Origin: Artemia franciscana
Taxonomy: Eukaryota; Arthropoda; Branchiopoda; Anostraca; Artemiidae
Length of the DNA stretch: 64,000 bases
NCBI RefSeq assembly: GCF_032884065.1
Contig: NC_088883.1
Coordinates: 28,099,355 to 28,163,354 of the forward strand
Reading direction: 5' to 3'
The position numbers were made by a program, and so were the translations under genes. Shown piece by piece: positions 1 to 11,800 of the stretch. The number at the start of each line of letters is the position of its first letter. Position 1 is the stretch's first letter. Below the pieces are notes generated by a model. The model made no database searches and was not told where the DNA came from. It worked only from the letters and a program-made list of their open reading frames with translations.

Positions 1-151
1 TAAACTTGATGAAACTTATATATTTAAAATCAGCATTAAAATGCGATTCTTTTGATGTAGCTATTGATATCAAAATTCAATTTTTTAGAGTTTTGGTTAC
101 TATTGAGCCGGGTCGCTCCTTACTACAGTTCGTTACCACGAACTATTTGAC
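1..151 (-). repeat. R1 repeat, hairpin-end fragment (copy a)
   Basis: This is the last ~150 bp of an R1 copy in minus orientation, running off the window edge. It ends in the family's terminal hairpin next to TTTGA; here the arm has one change (GAACTATTTGA instead of GAACTGTTTGA). The same block closes the copies ending near 829, 35974, 37136 and 62757 and opens those at 3276, 19857, 21040 and 56261. No coding capacity is visible. Confidence 0.85.
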
Positions 152-157
152 AATGGA

Positions 158-829
158 CCAAGTTCATAGTTAGCACCCCATCCCTAGGGGGCTTTGGGGG
201 GTCAGGTCATCCTCAAGGACATATTTATTAGATCCTTAGACTGTGTTGAACAAAACGACTGTCTCAAAAACTTGATCAGAAAACTTTGGGAAAACGTGGG
301 CGTGGGAGGAGGCTAGTTGCTCTTCAAACTTTAGTTAACTGAAAAAGGGTACTATAACTTTTAATTTCCTTTTGAATAAGCCCTGTCTTGATATTTTAGG
401 GTCACTGGGTCAATACGATCCCCCCTGGGAAAAACAACAACAAACAAACAGATAAACACCCATCTTTGATCTTTCTTCTGGCAAAAGGTATAAAAGCTTC
501 TCGTAAAATATTCAAAATTCCTCCTTTTTTCCAAATGGGAGCTTAAAGCTTCTATAATTACGTTCTTGAAAACTCTGAATATGATGGTAGCATTTTCGTT
601 AAGATTCCTTGAATTTTTGGGGTTTTCCCTCGTTTTTTTTCGAAAATCAGGGAAATTTTCTCAGGCTCGCAGCTTTTGAATTTTTTAACACTAAACTCAA
701 GAAGTCTTATATATTGAGAATCAGCATATTAGGTAAATTCTTTTGATATGTTTATTTATGTAGAAATTTCATTTTTTAGACTTTCGGTTACTATTGAGCC
801 GCATTGCGGCTCGTTACCACGAACTGTTT
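158..829 (-). repeat. R1 repeat, old diverged copy (copy b)
   Basis: Collinear with the outer half of other R1 copies: the CCCCAGGG/ACTGTGGGG block, the CAAAATGGCTATCTC block, an A-rich run followed by AAACA repeats, the 'gataggagctt' block, and the terminal hairpin at about 810-829. Divergence is much higher than between other copies and the terminus reads ATTGAGCCGCATTGCGGCTC, so this is an old copy. It abuts copy a directly. Confidence 0.75.
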
Positions 830-2814
830 GATTAACAGTTCTACAGTAGATAGAGCAATGAAAGAACAATAGCAAAAATATATATTGGAATCAGGCACGT
901 ACGCAGGAATTTATTTCGGGGGGGGGCCAAAACCTTCGAAACAGCGGATATAAAGTAGCACTTTTTTTTATAATAACTAAACAAATACAAAAAGCACGTA
1001 CATCGGAAAATACAAACTAACTTTAATCAGTAGTATTGTAGCGGATGGGGGAAGGAGACTGAGGCTTCAAAAGTACGTTTTAGACTCAGGTTATGTTCAT
1101 AGCGATTTAGAACCAGTGATTAATCTATTATATCCCACTGAAAGGGAAATTTGAGGGTTAATAGTGCAATATGGGTGCTGTAGGGCTAGTTCTTCTACTG
1201 CAAAAATTGAAGTTCTTTCGAAAATTGATCCATTAAAAGCTGTACTTCATCCTGAAAACGCCATAATATCAAGGATAATTCTATTTTACAAAGCGATAAC
1301 TCTTTTTACAAAACAAAATAACAGTACAATCGCTAATTACTTCAAAGAGGGTAAATAGTTAGACAGAAAATGGGTTAATAATTGGGCAGTGACTTGATCA
1401 GATAATTGCATGCTGTAATATCCCAAAAAAAAGCTTCGTACATGTATGTAGATGCTTAAAAAATGTCCCAATGTTGCCAGAAATCCCAAGAAACCAAGGA
1501 AAAACGTGTCAGATTGGAATAGCTTTATATGCGTCCATCGGAGGGGGGGGGGGGGGTCTTTTGTCAGAGTAGTGACTATTATGATGAAAATGAGAAAAAA
1601 AGGAGCCTAAGACTATTTCTCGTTTATATTACTTTTCTATAACTTCAGGGCTAAATGTGGGACCATTATAGAGTGGAGGTGAACTGTCACAAGATACAAA
1701 TTTAACAACAAAAAATCATTAAATTAGCAATTTTAAAGTGTCTCTTTTTGTCCAAGCGATGAGTAAACGACTAAACAATACCATTTTAATAGTGCTTGAA
1801 ACTAGGTCCAACCGAAACGATCCTTGAATCTTTTAAATGTGCCATTTTAGGATAACCAAAGTCGGTTGTTTCTTACCTGAGTCAGATTAACGAAATAGTA
1901 ATTAGATCCCCAAAAAATATATAGATTTCTATATTCATGGTTGCAAGTTGCTAATTATGGTGTTAAGAAAAATGAATGAACCGCATCAAAATAACACCAT
2001 AATGCGTCACATGCGTCAACTACCTACAAGATCATTAAATGCAAAAAAACTGGTATTTATGGATTATCCCGACCATACTCAACTTCATGATCTGTTTCAT
2101 GTTAGTTAAGTACCGGTTTACCATAATGTTTACGCAGAGAATTAGCTTAGGTTCAATGAGATAGACTACGTTGAAGCTGTATTTTAATTGAACATGTAAT
2201 ATATAGAATTGTTATTTCGGTCATATTAGGTTATGTGTTTAATAAAATGCATTCTGGGCGGGATGGAACAGCACTTTTTGTTTTCTTTAGTTTCCATAAT
2301 TGTGTTAGTAAAGTATAATATTTTCATCATATTTTGGAATATTTTATTAGGATTATTTGACTTTTTATTTACATAAATTTTTCTCACTTTTATTTACATA
2401 ATAAACAAAAATATAAACTATTACAGATATAAATCACTACGCTAGGGAAAAATTTAAATTTTGCGAACGCGTAGCGATTAACTATATACCATTTCTGGAG
2501 ACATCCTAAATTAAAATAATAAAAAAAAAACCCACATAGATGCTCCTAGAAGCATCTACACTAATGAAAATAATAATGAAAGGAAAAAAAGAAAAAAGAC
2601 AATCACCTTCCCTCAAACACCCCAGCGTAACAACCTTCATCCAAATACAACTTCCTCCACCCCAATCCCTTCAACCTGCTCCTCCCCCCAACCCTATAAC
2701 CCACTCCAATCCCCCCAAATAAAAATAAATAAATAATCTAATTCCCTAACAAATACTCTTTTAATCTTTTTTTAAACTGTGGGGGAGGGGGGGCTCAGTC
2801 TCTCTAACACTCAC
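830..2814. other. Unassigned AT-rich sequence
   Basis: No convincing gene. Open frames here are short and A/T- or C-run driven (for example a proline/serine-rich frame at 2540-2722 that is simple sequence). G runs at about 919-927 and 1541-1557 follow 'cgtacgcagg'-type sequence, which recurs at about 7036 and may mark another old repeat. I see no RNA gene. Confidence 0.5.
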
Positions 2815-2935
2815 AGGAAGTGATATCCATACACAAGGGCCAAGATACTTCAAAGTAATACCGGATCTTACTCTGTTTTGAATATCCACAACCAAGTCAT
2901 CCCATCTTCTTGTTTCATCCTCATGAACAGAACTT
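2815..2935 (-). CDS. Candidate internal coding exon, product unknown
   Basis: On the minus strand a pyrimidine-rich tract ends in TTTTAG at 2936, followed by an open 121-nt stretch and a strong donor, CCT|GTGAGT, at 2814. After one base that completes a split codon, 40 codons are open, starting SSVHEDETRRWDDLVVDIQN and ending in WISLP just before the donor. Codon content (charged and aromatic residues, no simple repeats) looks like real protein, unlike neighbouring frames. I do not recognise the family. No partner exon could be fixed nearby; a donor-like CAG|GTAAGA lies downstream on the same strand near 1877 but its frame does not join cleanly. It could be a fossil exon. Confidence 0.45.
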
Positions 2936-3275
2936 CTAAAAGGGTAAAAAGAAAAATTAACCTAACTTAACATCTTGAGTGTGGTTGGGACAATACATAA
3001 ATACCAAAAAACTGTTTTAATAACAAAATGAAAGTGATTTGTGTAGATTGTTAGCTGTAACTACGATAAGTATAGGTACTATAATCTGAAAATTAAAATT
3101 GAAAAATTTGCCTTTTTAGACTAAAAGGAATTAGAATTTTAAATAAAGCCGGAGTGTTAGCCTACATAAAACTTTATGCCATATACATGATTCAAGTCAT
3201 ATGGTTTAACACATTTTTATCTATATAGAATATGACTGGGAACAAAACTTGTGAAATGTCTTTTGATACTTGTTA

Positions 3276-4915
3276 ATCAAACAGTTCGTGGTAACGAACT
3301 GTAGTAAGGAGCGACCCGGCTCAATAGTAACCAAAACTCTAAAAAATAGAATTTTGATACCAATAGCTACATCAAAAGAATCGCATTTTAATGCTGGTTT
3401 TAAATATATAAGTTTCATCAAGTTTAGTCTTACCCTTCAAAAGTTACGAGCCTGAGAAAATTTGCGTTATTTTAGAAAATAGGGGGAAACGCCCCCTAAA
3501 AGTCATAGAATCTTAACGAAAATCACACCATCAGATTCAGCGTATCAGAGAACCCTACTGTAGAAGTTTCGAGCTCCTATCTACAAAAATGTGGAATTTT
3601 ACATTTTTTGCCAGAAGGCAGATCACGGATGCGTGTTTATTTGTTTTTTTGTTTTTTTGTTTTTTTTTCCCAGGGGTGATCGTATCGACCCAGTTGTCCT
3701 AGAATGTTGCAAGAGGGCTCATTCTAACGGAAATGAAAAGTTCTAGTGCCCTTTTTAAGTGACCAAAAAAATTGGAGGGCACCTAGGCCCCCTCCCACGC
3801 TAATTATTTTCCCAAAGTCAACGGATCAAAATTCTGAGATAGCCATTTTATTCAGCGTAGTCGAAAAACCTTATAACTATGTCTTTGGGGACGACTTACT
3901 CCCCCACAGTCCCCGTGGGAGGGGCAACAAGTTACAAACTTTGACCTGTGCTTACATATAGTAAAGGTTATTGGGAAGTATACAGGCGTTTTCAGGAGGA
4001 TTTTTTTGGTTTGGGGGAGGGGTTGAGAAGAGGGGGATATGCTGGGGGAACTTTCCTTCGAGAATTTGTAATGGGAGAAGAAAATTTCCATGAAGGGAGA
4101 GCAGGATTTACTAGCATTATTTAAAAAAAAACAATTAAAAAATAAAAGTGAAAAAGCTTTTTCAGCTGGAAGTAAGGGACAGCAATAAAACTTAAAACAA
4201 ACAGAAATTATTACCCATATGAGGGGCTCACCTCCTTCTAATACCTCGCTCTTTACGCTAAAGTATTTTCGGTTATTTCAACTACTTATTCTACGGCTTT
4301 TGTGATTCAGGGGATCATTCTTAATGAATTGGGATAAAATTTAAGCTTTAGTGTAAAGAGCGAGGTACTGACGTTGGGGCGAATCCCCTCATATATGTAA
4401 TAAAAACATGAGAATACAAAAGTTCTTTACGTAAGCTAATTTATAAGTTACGTAAATCTTTTACCAATAAAAAGATTCGTAAAAAATTAAAAGTTCTAGT
4501 TGCCTTTTTCATTAACCAAAAAATCGGGGGGCAACTAGGCTTCGTCCCCCGCTCTTTTTTTCTCAAAATCATTCGATCAAAATTATGAGAAAGCCACTGA
4601 GCCAAAAAAAATATATGCAAATTTCGTTTTGATTATTCCTCTGCGGAGAGCCAAAATCAAAACATGCATTGATTCAAAAACGTTCAGAAATTAAATAAAA
4701 AAAACAAGTTTTTTTCAACTGAAAGTAAGGAGTGACATCAAAACTTAAAACGCACAGAAATTACTTCGTATATGAAAGAGGCTGCTTCCTCATCAACGCC
4801 CCGCTCTTTACGCTAAAGTTTTTTTTACTGTTTTAGAAAGAAGAATTGAGAGAAAGAGTCAAACTTTAGCGTAAAGAGCGGGGCGTTGATGAGGAAGCAG
4901 CCTCTTTGTCATGTC
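3276..4915 (+). repeat. R1 repeat, long copy (copy c)
   Basis: Starts A|TCAAACAGTTCG with the terminal hairpin CAGTTCGTGGTAACGAACTG, then GTAAGGAGCGACCCGGCTC. It continues through the poly-T/CCCCAGGGGTGATCG block (about 3650-3680), the GTTCTAGTGCCC block and the CCTCGCTCTTTACGCTAAAG blocks (about 4240-4370). It ends inside the large internal hairpin, with arms about 4776-4820 and 4861-4906 (GCTTCCTCATCAACGCCCCG against its complement). The 3' part beyond the hairpin is missing, so the copy is truncated. Non-coding; the 70-80 codon frames inside it recur in every copy only because the repeat is conserved. Confidence 0.88.
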
Positions 4916-5179
4916 TTCCGCTAAGCTGAGAGAAATTAACAAAAAACCCGGTTCTACAATGCGTCAATGGATGAACAACTTGAGTGGTCGGCGCTACATC
5001 GTACAAGTGCTCAAAAGTTGTTTTGTTTCGCTATAAATATGTCTTAACTAGAGTAGTCGAGACAAATATCAAATTTTCTTCTTTTTTTATAAAAGCTAAA
5101 TATTCGCCCTACCCACCCCTACCAACAAACCAAGAGGAAAAATCAAAATAAAAAACTGTACATGCAAAATTCCGATTAC
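4916..5179. other. Unassigned spacer
   Basis: Between R1 copy c and the SINE-like unit. No open frame of note, no recognisable repeat, no RNA gene seen. Confidence 0.4.
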
Positions 5180-5480
5180 TTGCAAAATTCCAATCCGAGT
5201 GGATTTGTTTGCGAGATTCAGCATACTTTTCCGAGAGGGCGAGGGTTCGAATCCTAGTTTACCCAACTATTTGGTTTGAGACGGGGAAAGTGGCGTGATC
5301 CTGTAAGCTCACCTAGAGTTGACACAGCTCTAAATAGGCACCTGGAGTTATCCGGGGAAGATAAACAGGAAGGTGTGGGAAAACACAGGATGGTTGGCCC
5401 CCAGCCTCCAATTGTACTTCCTGGCTGAAAGGCCAAGAAACGGAGATCATCACTGCCGGTAGGGGCTGTAAAGTCAAATG
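5180..5480 (+). mobile_element. tRNA-headed SINE-like element
   Basis: A box-A-like sequence (AATCCGAGTGG, 5192-5202) is followed about 42 bp later by a perfect box B, GGTTCGAATCC (5244-5254). This is the spacing of an internal RNA polymerase III promoter in a tRNA-derived head. The following ~220 bp (ending near 'aacggagatcatcactgccgg') is GC-rich, unlike its surroundings, and reads like a SINE body. It is not a functional tRNA gene: I cannot build the acceptor stem around the boxes. No poly-A or LINE-type tail was pinned down, so the 3' end is approximate. Confidence 0.55.
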
Positions 5481-5960
5481 CCGTATTCTTTTCATTTTTC
5501 AATATGTAAAATAGAGCAATTTTTTTCGGTTTCTAAAATAAGTAGGCTTATATAGAAAGTTATAGAGCTTCTTTTGTAGTTAGTAATAACTCCTAATAAG
5601 TGATGTACGATCCTTAATTTATCTTTTCAAAACCGTTTTAAATCAAAATCCAGTACAACCAAAATAGGGCTTGTTTAGCCTTGGGGAACTTGTGTATTAT
5701 CCAGATCACACTCAAGAAGTTAAGTTAGGTTAATCATAATGAAATATACGAAAATATGAGAATAGTAACAAAATTTTGGAAACTATAAAATATAATAAAC
5801 ATTATACAATTTCGATCACGAATAATGCGAGCATGACACAAGAAACTGGTCAAGCAACTACTTTAAACCACACAATTAGCTTTGGTTTGGTTGAAAAATA
5901 AATTGTAGCTATATTTTATTTAAGTATTTAGTTTGTATTTTGGTTTGGTTTATGCAAACA
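5481..5960. other. Unassigned AT-rich sequence
   Basis: No gene seen. A ~30-bp block at about 5707-5740 (CACTCAAGAAGTTAAGTTAGG) recurs in inverted orientation at about 2955-2985, so both sites probably hold remnants of one further repeat. Confidence 0.4.
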
Positions 5961-6105
5961 AATTTGGGCTATATTTTTGCACTTTAGGGGGGTGAGAGTA
6001 GAGCATAGCATATATTAAATACGGCAATGGTTAGTTTACATATTTAATATATGCTATGCTTTACCCTCACCCCCCCTTAATGTGCAAATATATAGCCCAA
6101 TTTTT
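5961..6105. repeat. Long palindrome (fold-back MITE-like)
   Basis: Two arms of about 60 bp (5961-6021 and 6040-6105) are inverted copies with a handful of mismatches, separated by a short loop. Each arm carries GGGCTATAT, a run of six to seven G, and GCATAGCATATATTAAATA. Similar arms and a tiny loop suggest a solo hairpin element or a recent inverted duplication. No flanking duplication was identified. Confidence 0.8.
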
Positions 6106-7527
6106 TTTCTAAATTATTAAATATTTATCATATTTTGTTTCATTTCATTAGTATTAATCGAACTCAGATCAAACAGAGCAAACATCGTCAGTGTGTTCTG
6201 GATAATTCACAAGCACTAGCCTTGGAAAATTTTGCTAGTTTATTTAGGCTAGATGACTTAAGCTAATTAGCCTATTGAGGAGATGATTCTGATTTTAATT
6301 TTGCAGGACTTAAAAATGCCCGTAGAGAAAAAAATATAGCAGATTTAGGCCAATTCAATGAATATTATCCATTTTACTTCTTTTCAAAGATATTTGCTGT
6401 TTTAACCCTCTCTATAATATTTTTGTCCTCTCTCTGTGCTGGCATAGATATCACGAATTTGAGCCTCTTTACTGACAGCTTTTAATATTTTATACCTTTA
6501 GAAAATTTACCACATAATTCTTAATTTTGCAATCATTGTATAACCACAGTCAATAAACCCTTAATGCGTGATTTCCGCTAAAAATGGCGTGATTACGTAA
6601 AAATGCGTGATTACATAAAAGGTTTTCACTGTGATTAGTTGATTATGGTGAAAAGCTAAAACCACGTGTACAAACTTCATTTCATTTTCAGAGGAGCATC
6701 TTCAAAGTTATTCACGTTCTGTAATACTTTTCACTTGTTGCGCAAAAACTACACACTTAATTTAAGCAAAAACCTAGTTAATTATCAAAAAGCAATTATT
6801 AAATCAATGTTTTTCATTGTTGGCACGACCAAACTTTGTGTACACGTTTTCACAATCGTCCTATTTTTTGTTTTGTTTTTTTTTTTGCCTTTGCATAAAC
6901 CTGCTTTTGGTGAAATCACATGTTTTCGTGTACACATTTTTTTTGTCATTGAAATTGTAAGTGAAGACTAAATTACTTATTTGGAAATTCAGAGTAAAAC
7001 ATTTTTATTAGCTCAAAAAACTGAATGCTAGAAAAGCACGGCCGTAGCCAATATTTTCGGGGGAGGGGGGGCTTAGATATAAATTCTAAAATGCACCAAG
7101 AATTTGTTTATACGCATTTTGTTACGTTTTCACGAGTCAAAAAGAACTTCGGAGAGGGATTCTAGGCCCCTAATCCCCCTAGCTCATCCTTGCTTGAAAG
7201 CCAGCGGCTCGCGCTGTTTTGTAAGACACTTGCATTGATGCAAGAGAATGCTTTAAATAAAAGTGAAGATATAAAATGAAAGATGCATAGTTTTTTTAGC
7301 ATCAATTCACAAATTTTGCCGAAAGTTATATCTTTGTTCAAGTTTATCCCCTCTTAATCCGTTGACCTTTTCAGAAGGGTATACTAGCCCTTTTTAATGC
7401 TTGATGTCTTTTTCTAGCTATAATCTAACGATATTCCTCCATCTATCTGGTGAGGTTTTGTATGTAAAAACTTTTCCCGTGGCTAAAGTCTCGCTTGAGG
7501 TAAATGGCTGTTTTAACACTAACATTT
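6106..7527. other. Unassigned AT-rich sequence
   Basis: An open frame of 101 codons (6666-6971, plus) is rich in Phe/Leu and poly-T encoded, starts in no recognisable context and has no family resemblance; I do not call it a gene. A 'gcacggccgtagcc...cgggggaggggggg' block at about 7036-7070 resembles the one near 893-930. Confidence 0.4.
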
Positions 7528-9500
7528 TTATGGCACTTGGTATTAACCAAGTGACATATAGCAGTCGCCAATTCTGTCGGTCTGTCGGTCTGTCGGTCTG
7601 TCCCGGTTTTGCTACTTTAGGCACTTCCAGGTAAGCTAGGACGATGAAATTTGGCAAGCGTATCAGGGACCGCACCAGATTAAATTAGAAATAGTCGTTT
7701 TCCCGATTTGACCATCTGGGGGGGAGTGGGGGCCCGGTTAATTCGCAAAAAATAGAAAAAATGAAGTATTTTTAACTTATCAGCGGGTATTTGGATCTTA
7801 ATGAAATTTCATGTTTGGAATGATATTGTGTCTTAGAGCTCTTATTTTAAATCCCGACCGGATCTGATGACATTGGGGGGAGTCGGAGGGGGAAAACCTA
7901 AAGTCCCGGTTTTGCTACTTTAGGCACTTCCAGGTAAGCTAGGACGATGAAATTTGGCAAGCGTATCAGGGACCGGACCAGATTAAATTAGAAATAGTCG
8001 TTTTCCCGATTTGACCATCTGGGGGGGGGGAGTAGGGGCCGGTTAATTCGGAAAAATAGAAAAAATGAAGTATTTTTAACTTATGAGCGGGTGATTGGAT
8101 CTTAATGAAATTTGATGTTTGGAATGATATTGTGTCTCAGAGCTCTTATTTTAAATCCCGACTGGGTCTGATGACATTGGGGGGAGTTGGAGGGGGGAAA
8201 CCTAAAATCTTGGAAAACACTTAGAGTAGAGGGATCGGGATGAAACTTGATGGGAAAAATAAGCGCAAGTCCTAGATACATGATTGACATAATCGGAACT
8301 TATTTGTTCTCTTTGGGGTAGTTGGGGGGGGAGTAAGTCTTAAAAATTAGAAAAATGAGGTATTTTCAACTTGCGAACGGGTGATCGGATCTCAATGAAA
8401 TTTGATGTTTAGAAGGATATTGTGTCTTAGAGCTCTTATTTTAAATCCCGACCAGATCTTGTGATGGGGGCGGGGAGTTGGGAGGGGGAACCTAAAACTT
8501 GGAAAACACTTAGAGTGGAGGGATCGGGATGAAACATGGTGGGAAAAATAAACACAAGTCCTAGATAGATGATTGACATAAACGGAACGGATCCGCTCTC
8601 TTTTGGGTAGTTGGGGGGGGGGGTTAATTCTGAAAAATTAGAAAAAATGATGTATTTTTAACTTACGAACGGGTGATTGGATCTCCATGAAATTTGATTT
8701 TTAGAAGGATATCGTGGCTCAAAGCTCTTATTTTAAATCCTGACCGGATCTGGTGACATTGGGGGAAGTTTGGGGTGGGGAGACCTAAAATGATGGGAAA
8801 CGCTTAGATTGGAGGGATTGGGATGAAACTTGGTTGGAAAAATAAGCAAAAGTCTTGCATACGTAATTTACATAATTGGAACGGATCCGCTCAATTGCGG
8901 GGGGGGGGGGTAATTCTGAAAAATAAGAAAAATAACGTATTTTTAACTTACGAAGGAGTGATCGGATCTTCATGAAACTTCATATTTAGAAGGACCTCGT
9001 AACTCTGATATCTTATTTTAAATCTCAACCGGATCAAACGTAATTGGGGGGGGGGGCAGTTGGGGGGACCGGAAATCTTAGAAAATACTTAAAGCGGTGA
9101 GATCAGGATGAAACTGGATGGGAAGAATAGAAACCTGTCTAAGATACGTGACTGACATAACTGGACCGGATCTGCTCTCTTTGGTGGAATTGGGAGGGGG
9201 GAGGTAATTTTGAAAATTGAGGTATTTGTAACTTACGAAAGGGTGACCAGATCTTAATGAAATTTGATATTTAGAAGGATCTTGTGCTATAAAGTTTAAC
9301 TTTAGGTTCTGACCTTCTCACAAGTGCCAAATGAGCTCTTGGCTCTTGGCTCTTCCGACCTCGTACCATATGAGCTCTCGGCTCTTCCGACCTCGTCCAA
9401 ATGAGCTCTTGGCTCTTCCGACCTCGTACCATATGAGCTCTCGGCTCTTCCGACCTCGTCACAAGTGCCATATGAGCTCTTAGCTCTTGTTTCTGACACA
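7528..9500 (+). repeat. S element, copy 1: hairpin, octamer microsatellite, tandem array, minisatellite
   Basis: In order: a short hairpin CACTTGGTATTAACCAAGTG (7538-7557); a TCGGTCTG-type octamer repeat (about 7575-7606); then about six tandem units of roughly 284-304 bp. Period is judged from successive GATC(G)GATCT..AATGAAATTT blocks near 7793, 8097, 8386, 8677, 8961 and 9247. A GC-rich minisatellite of ~30-bp units (CCGACCTCGT..ATGAGCTC..GGCTCTT, 9300-9490) closes it. Units contain poly-G runs of 6-12. Copy 2 near 16980-19205 is inverted. Hairpin end plus central tandem repeats is the architecture of DINE/HINE-type elements, but the termini were not proven. Confidence 0.8.
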
Positions 9501-9534
9501 TATTAAATGGACCCCTAAGTACATACTCACATAA

Positions 9535-10251
9535 GCCACAATTAGTGATAAGGAAAGAGTTAAAGAGGATAGGGCGTGACATTTTGAAAATGCGCTAAAC
9601 CGAGATGTAGTTGCAGAAATATATATTTAAAAAAAAAATTCAAAAAAATGTTTTTACTATTATAATTTTTTTATTAAAAAGTTGTTTTATTTTACTGTGG
9701 AAAATTTTGAGAATATGCTAAACCGAGGTATAGCGGTAGGAAAAGATATAGAGGAAAATGAAAAAGTTTTAGATACCTTGGATGTGAAGGAAGATTTTTT
9801 TTTGTGAGGAAGAACTAGCAAAAGTACCAAAAGGACTAAAAAATGATAAGGTGCTGATAGTGTGGCAAATGAGTTTCTTAAATATGGTGGCTCTGCGGTT
9901 AGAAATAAGCTACTGAAGATTATGAAAATGACTTTTTGAAAAAGGAGAAGGACCTAGTGATTCTAGAAAAAACCTTAATTTAACCACTGTATAAGAAAGG
10001 TGACAAGAGAGAGTGTTGTAATTATCGAAGCATTAGTCTGGTCGCTGTAGGTAGCAAACTACTTAGTAACATGATACTTTTTCGACTGAGAGATGCTGTA
10101 GACAAAGTTATAAGAGAAGAACAGTGCGATCTTAGAAAAGGTAGAGGATGTGTCGACAAAATTTTCTCTCTTAGGTTAATAATTGAGAAGTGCCTTGGCT
10201 GTCAAATACCTATAGTTCTCAGTTTTATAGATTATGAGCAAGCATTCGATT
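9535..10251 (+). pseudogene. LINE A, 5' part of reverse transcriptase region (broken)
   Basis: Frames on the plus strand give, in order, ISDKERVKED, a DVKEDFF(L)*EEELA-type segment, ANEFLKYGG, then an open stretch 10071-10251 with the non-LTR RT fingers (NYRSISLV-type just upstream, LRDAVDKVIREEQCDLRKGR) and motif A reading LSFIDYEQAFD. Several stops and frameshifts lie before 10071. An A/T-rich insertion with a duplicated 'AAACCGAG' block splits 9580-9745. The copy is 5'-truncated. It stops abruptly at the motif A aspartate, where minus-strand LINE B begins; the continuation is at 13541. A relative lies at 48231-48790 (minus). Confidence 0.85.
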
Positions 10252-10934
10252 ACTTACTTACTTTTTGTACTTGTGGCGGGAATCAGGCGTTTCCACCTCG
10301 CCCGGCATCGATGATCTTAGAGACCTTCTTGGACCATGTTGCTCGATCTTGTGCCAGCTTCTCTGCAAAAGCGAGCCACTGTGTTGACCATCTGTGACCG
10401 AATTTTCTGAAACCTCCGATTGGTTCAAGGTCTGATTTGGCCAAGTTCCACCAGTTCTTCCTCTTTCCTACTTGGTGTTTCTTCCAGTAGCTAATAGGCT
10501 CAACTAGAAGTATTTGGCGAGGCAGGTACTCTGGCGGTTTCCGTAATACATGGCCCAACCATTTCAAACGGCGTTCTTTAATAGTGAGCACAACATGTCT
10601 CTGAATATTGCACATTCGACGTATATTCACGTTGGAGATACGGTCACGTAGCTCTACTCTGAGAAGTCTTCGTAGACAAGTATGCTCAAACACCTTAAGT
10701 GTATTCTCTTGTTGTAGTTTTACCGACCATGTTTCGCACCCGTAAAGGAGAACGGTGCGGACTAGTGCCATGTAAATCCGAACTTTCGTTTGGACACTGA
10801 TTTCACGGCGAATCCACCAGGGTTTCCGAAGGGAGGCGAAGACTCTCTGCACTTTCTGTATTCTCTGTTGGATATCAGCGTCGGAAGATCTGTCAGTACA
10901 AAGCTGGGAGCCTAGGTATGTGAAACGGTTGAGT
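10252..10934 (-). pseudogene. LINE B C-terminal region
   Basis: Open from about 10852 to 10283 (189 codons), after a frameshift near 10940. It shows the family tail: RFTYLGSQLC, KVRIYMALVRTVLLYGCETW, CLRRLLRVELRDRISN and RRLKWLGHVLRKP, ending in a basic region and a stop near 10283. The function of this tail is not known precisely; it follows RT in all related elements. The last ~30 bp are non-coding and lead to the TAAG-type tail. Confidence 0.88.
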
Positions 10935-11800
10935 TTTCCAGCTGAACTTAGTTGACAGTTGGTGGGAATGGTCCTGTGTCGTGGTTAATAGCCATGAATT
11001 TCGTTTTCTCTTTGCTGACTTTCAAGTCGCTCAGGTCTGCCCAGACCACAACGCTGTCAAGCATGTTTTGGGCTTCTACAGGTTCTGACAGGAGGCCAAC
11101 ATCATCTGCATAATCGAGGTCAGTCAGTGAGAGATGCTGTCCGACCTGCGCTCCTGAATAAGACGATAGAGCATTTTCAAGCACCCAATCGATGCAATAA
11201 TTGAACAGAGTCGGAGAGAGGACACATCCTTGTTTTACTCCGAACTCAACCAGAAATTCTTCGATTTCTTCGCCATAGATTCTAACTCGGCTCACTGAAG
11301 CGTCATAGTATGCCTTCATCAGTTCAAAAAACTTCAGCGGCATTCCGTCATTCTCTAGGATCTTCCAAAGTTTCTGGCGAGTGACAGAGTCGAAGGCGGC
11401 AATGAAGTCCAGGAATATCAAGATCAGGGGTAGGTTGTACCTTTCAAACTGCTGGATAATGAGGCGAAAGGCGAAGATATTATCAGTACAGCGTCTACCT
11501 GGTCGAAAATCGGCTTGATTTCCTCGAATTCTTTCCTCTCTTGCCCCTTTGAATCGGTTCAAGAGTATGATCCCGAATATTTTGATGGCAATGTCTATGA
11601 GACTTATTCCGCAGTAATTTTTGCATTCAGTTTTGTCTCCTTTCTTATAGAAAGGGAGGATGACTGATGTCTTCTAATCTTTTGGAAAAGTGTTGGTCCT
11701 CCACACTTCTTCGAGAATGCCATGGAGCTGTTCAGCAGTGACCTCAGGGCATTGTTTGTATAGTTCCGGGGAGAGGCCGTCTTCACCTGGGGCTTTGTGG
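10935..11800 (-). pseudogene. LINE B reverse transcriptase core
   Basis: The longest open part is 10948-11562 (204 codons). It contains NQADFRPGRRCTDNIFAFR (RT finger), IFLDFIAAFDSV (motif A), GVKQGCVLSPTLFN (motif B) and LDYADDVGLL (motif C; the YADD codons are at 11101-11115). Upstream, 11563-11800 holds the fingers in shifted frames (SVILPFYKKGD and CKNYCGISL patterns), so at least one frameshift lies near 11604. The segment ends with a stop at 10948, and the following region continues in another frame. All three catalytic aspartates are present, so decay is by frameshift only. Confidence 0.9.

Noticed and set aside
1866..1880. Strong donor-like CAG|GTAAGA on the minus strand
   Set aside because: The only open frame leading into it is short and A/T-rich, and does not join in phase with the candidate exon at 2815-2935.
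2540..2722. 60-codon proline-rich frame
   Set aside because: C-rich simple sequence; no supporting signals.
2955..2968. AACCTAACTTAAC considered as telomere-like (TTAGG)n
   Set aside because: Only one or two degenerate units; part of a dispersed ~30-bp block also at about 5707-5740.
3746..3961. Recurring 71-codon frame starting MPFLSDQKNWR in several R1 copies (also near 20338, 21508 and 36455)
   Set aside because: It recurs only because the R1 repeat is conserved; frame-preserving substitutions are not favoured between copies, there is no start context, and the reverse strand is equally open.
5244..5254. Functional tRNA gene at the perfect box B
   Set aside because: No acceptor stem can be paired around the A and B boxes; the GC-rich body that follows fits a SINE better.
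6666..6971. 101-codon open frame
   Set aside because: Driven by T-runs (FFVLFFFLPL), no family signal, no splice or start context; looks like chance in AT-rich DNA.
9300..9490. Short spaced repeats considered as a CRISPR-like array
   Set aside because: Units are contiguous with no unique spacers; eukaryotic minisatellite.
9271..9582. 103-codon minus frame with repeated RSEEPRAHM units
   Set aside because: It is the translation of the ~30-bp minisatellite at the S element end, not a protein gene.
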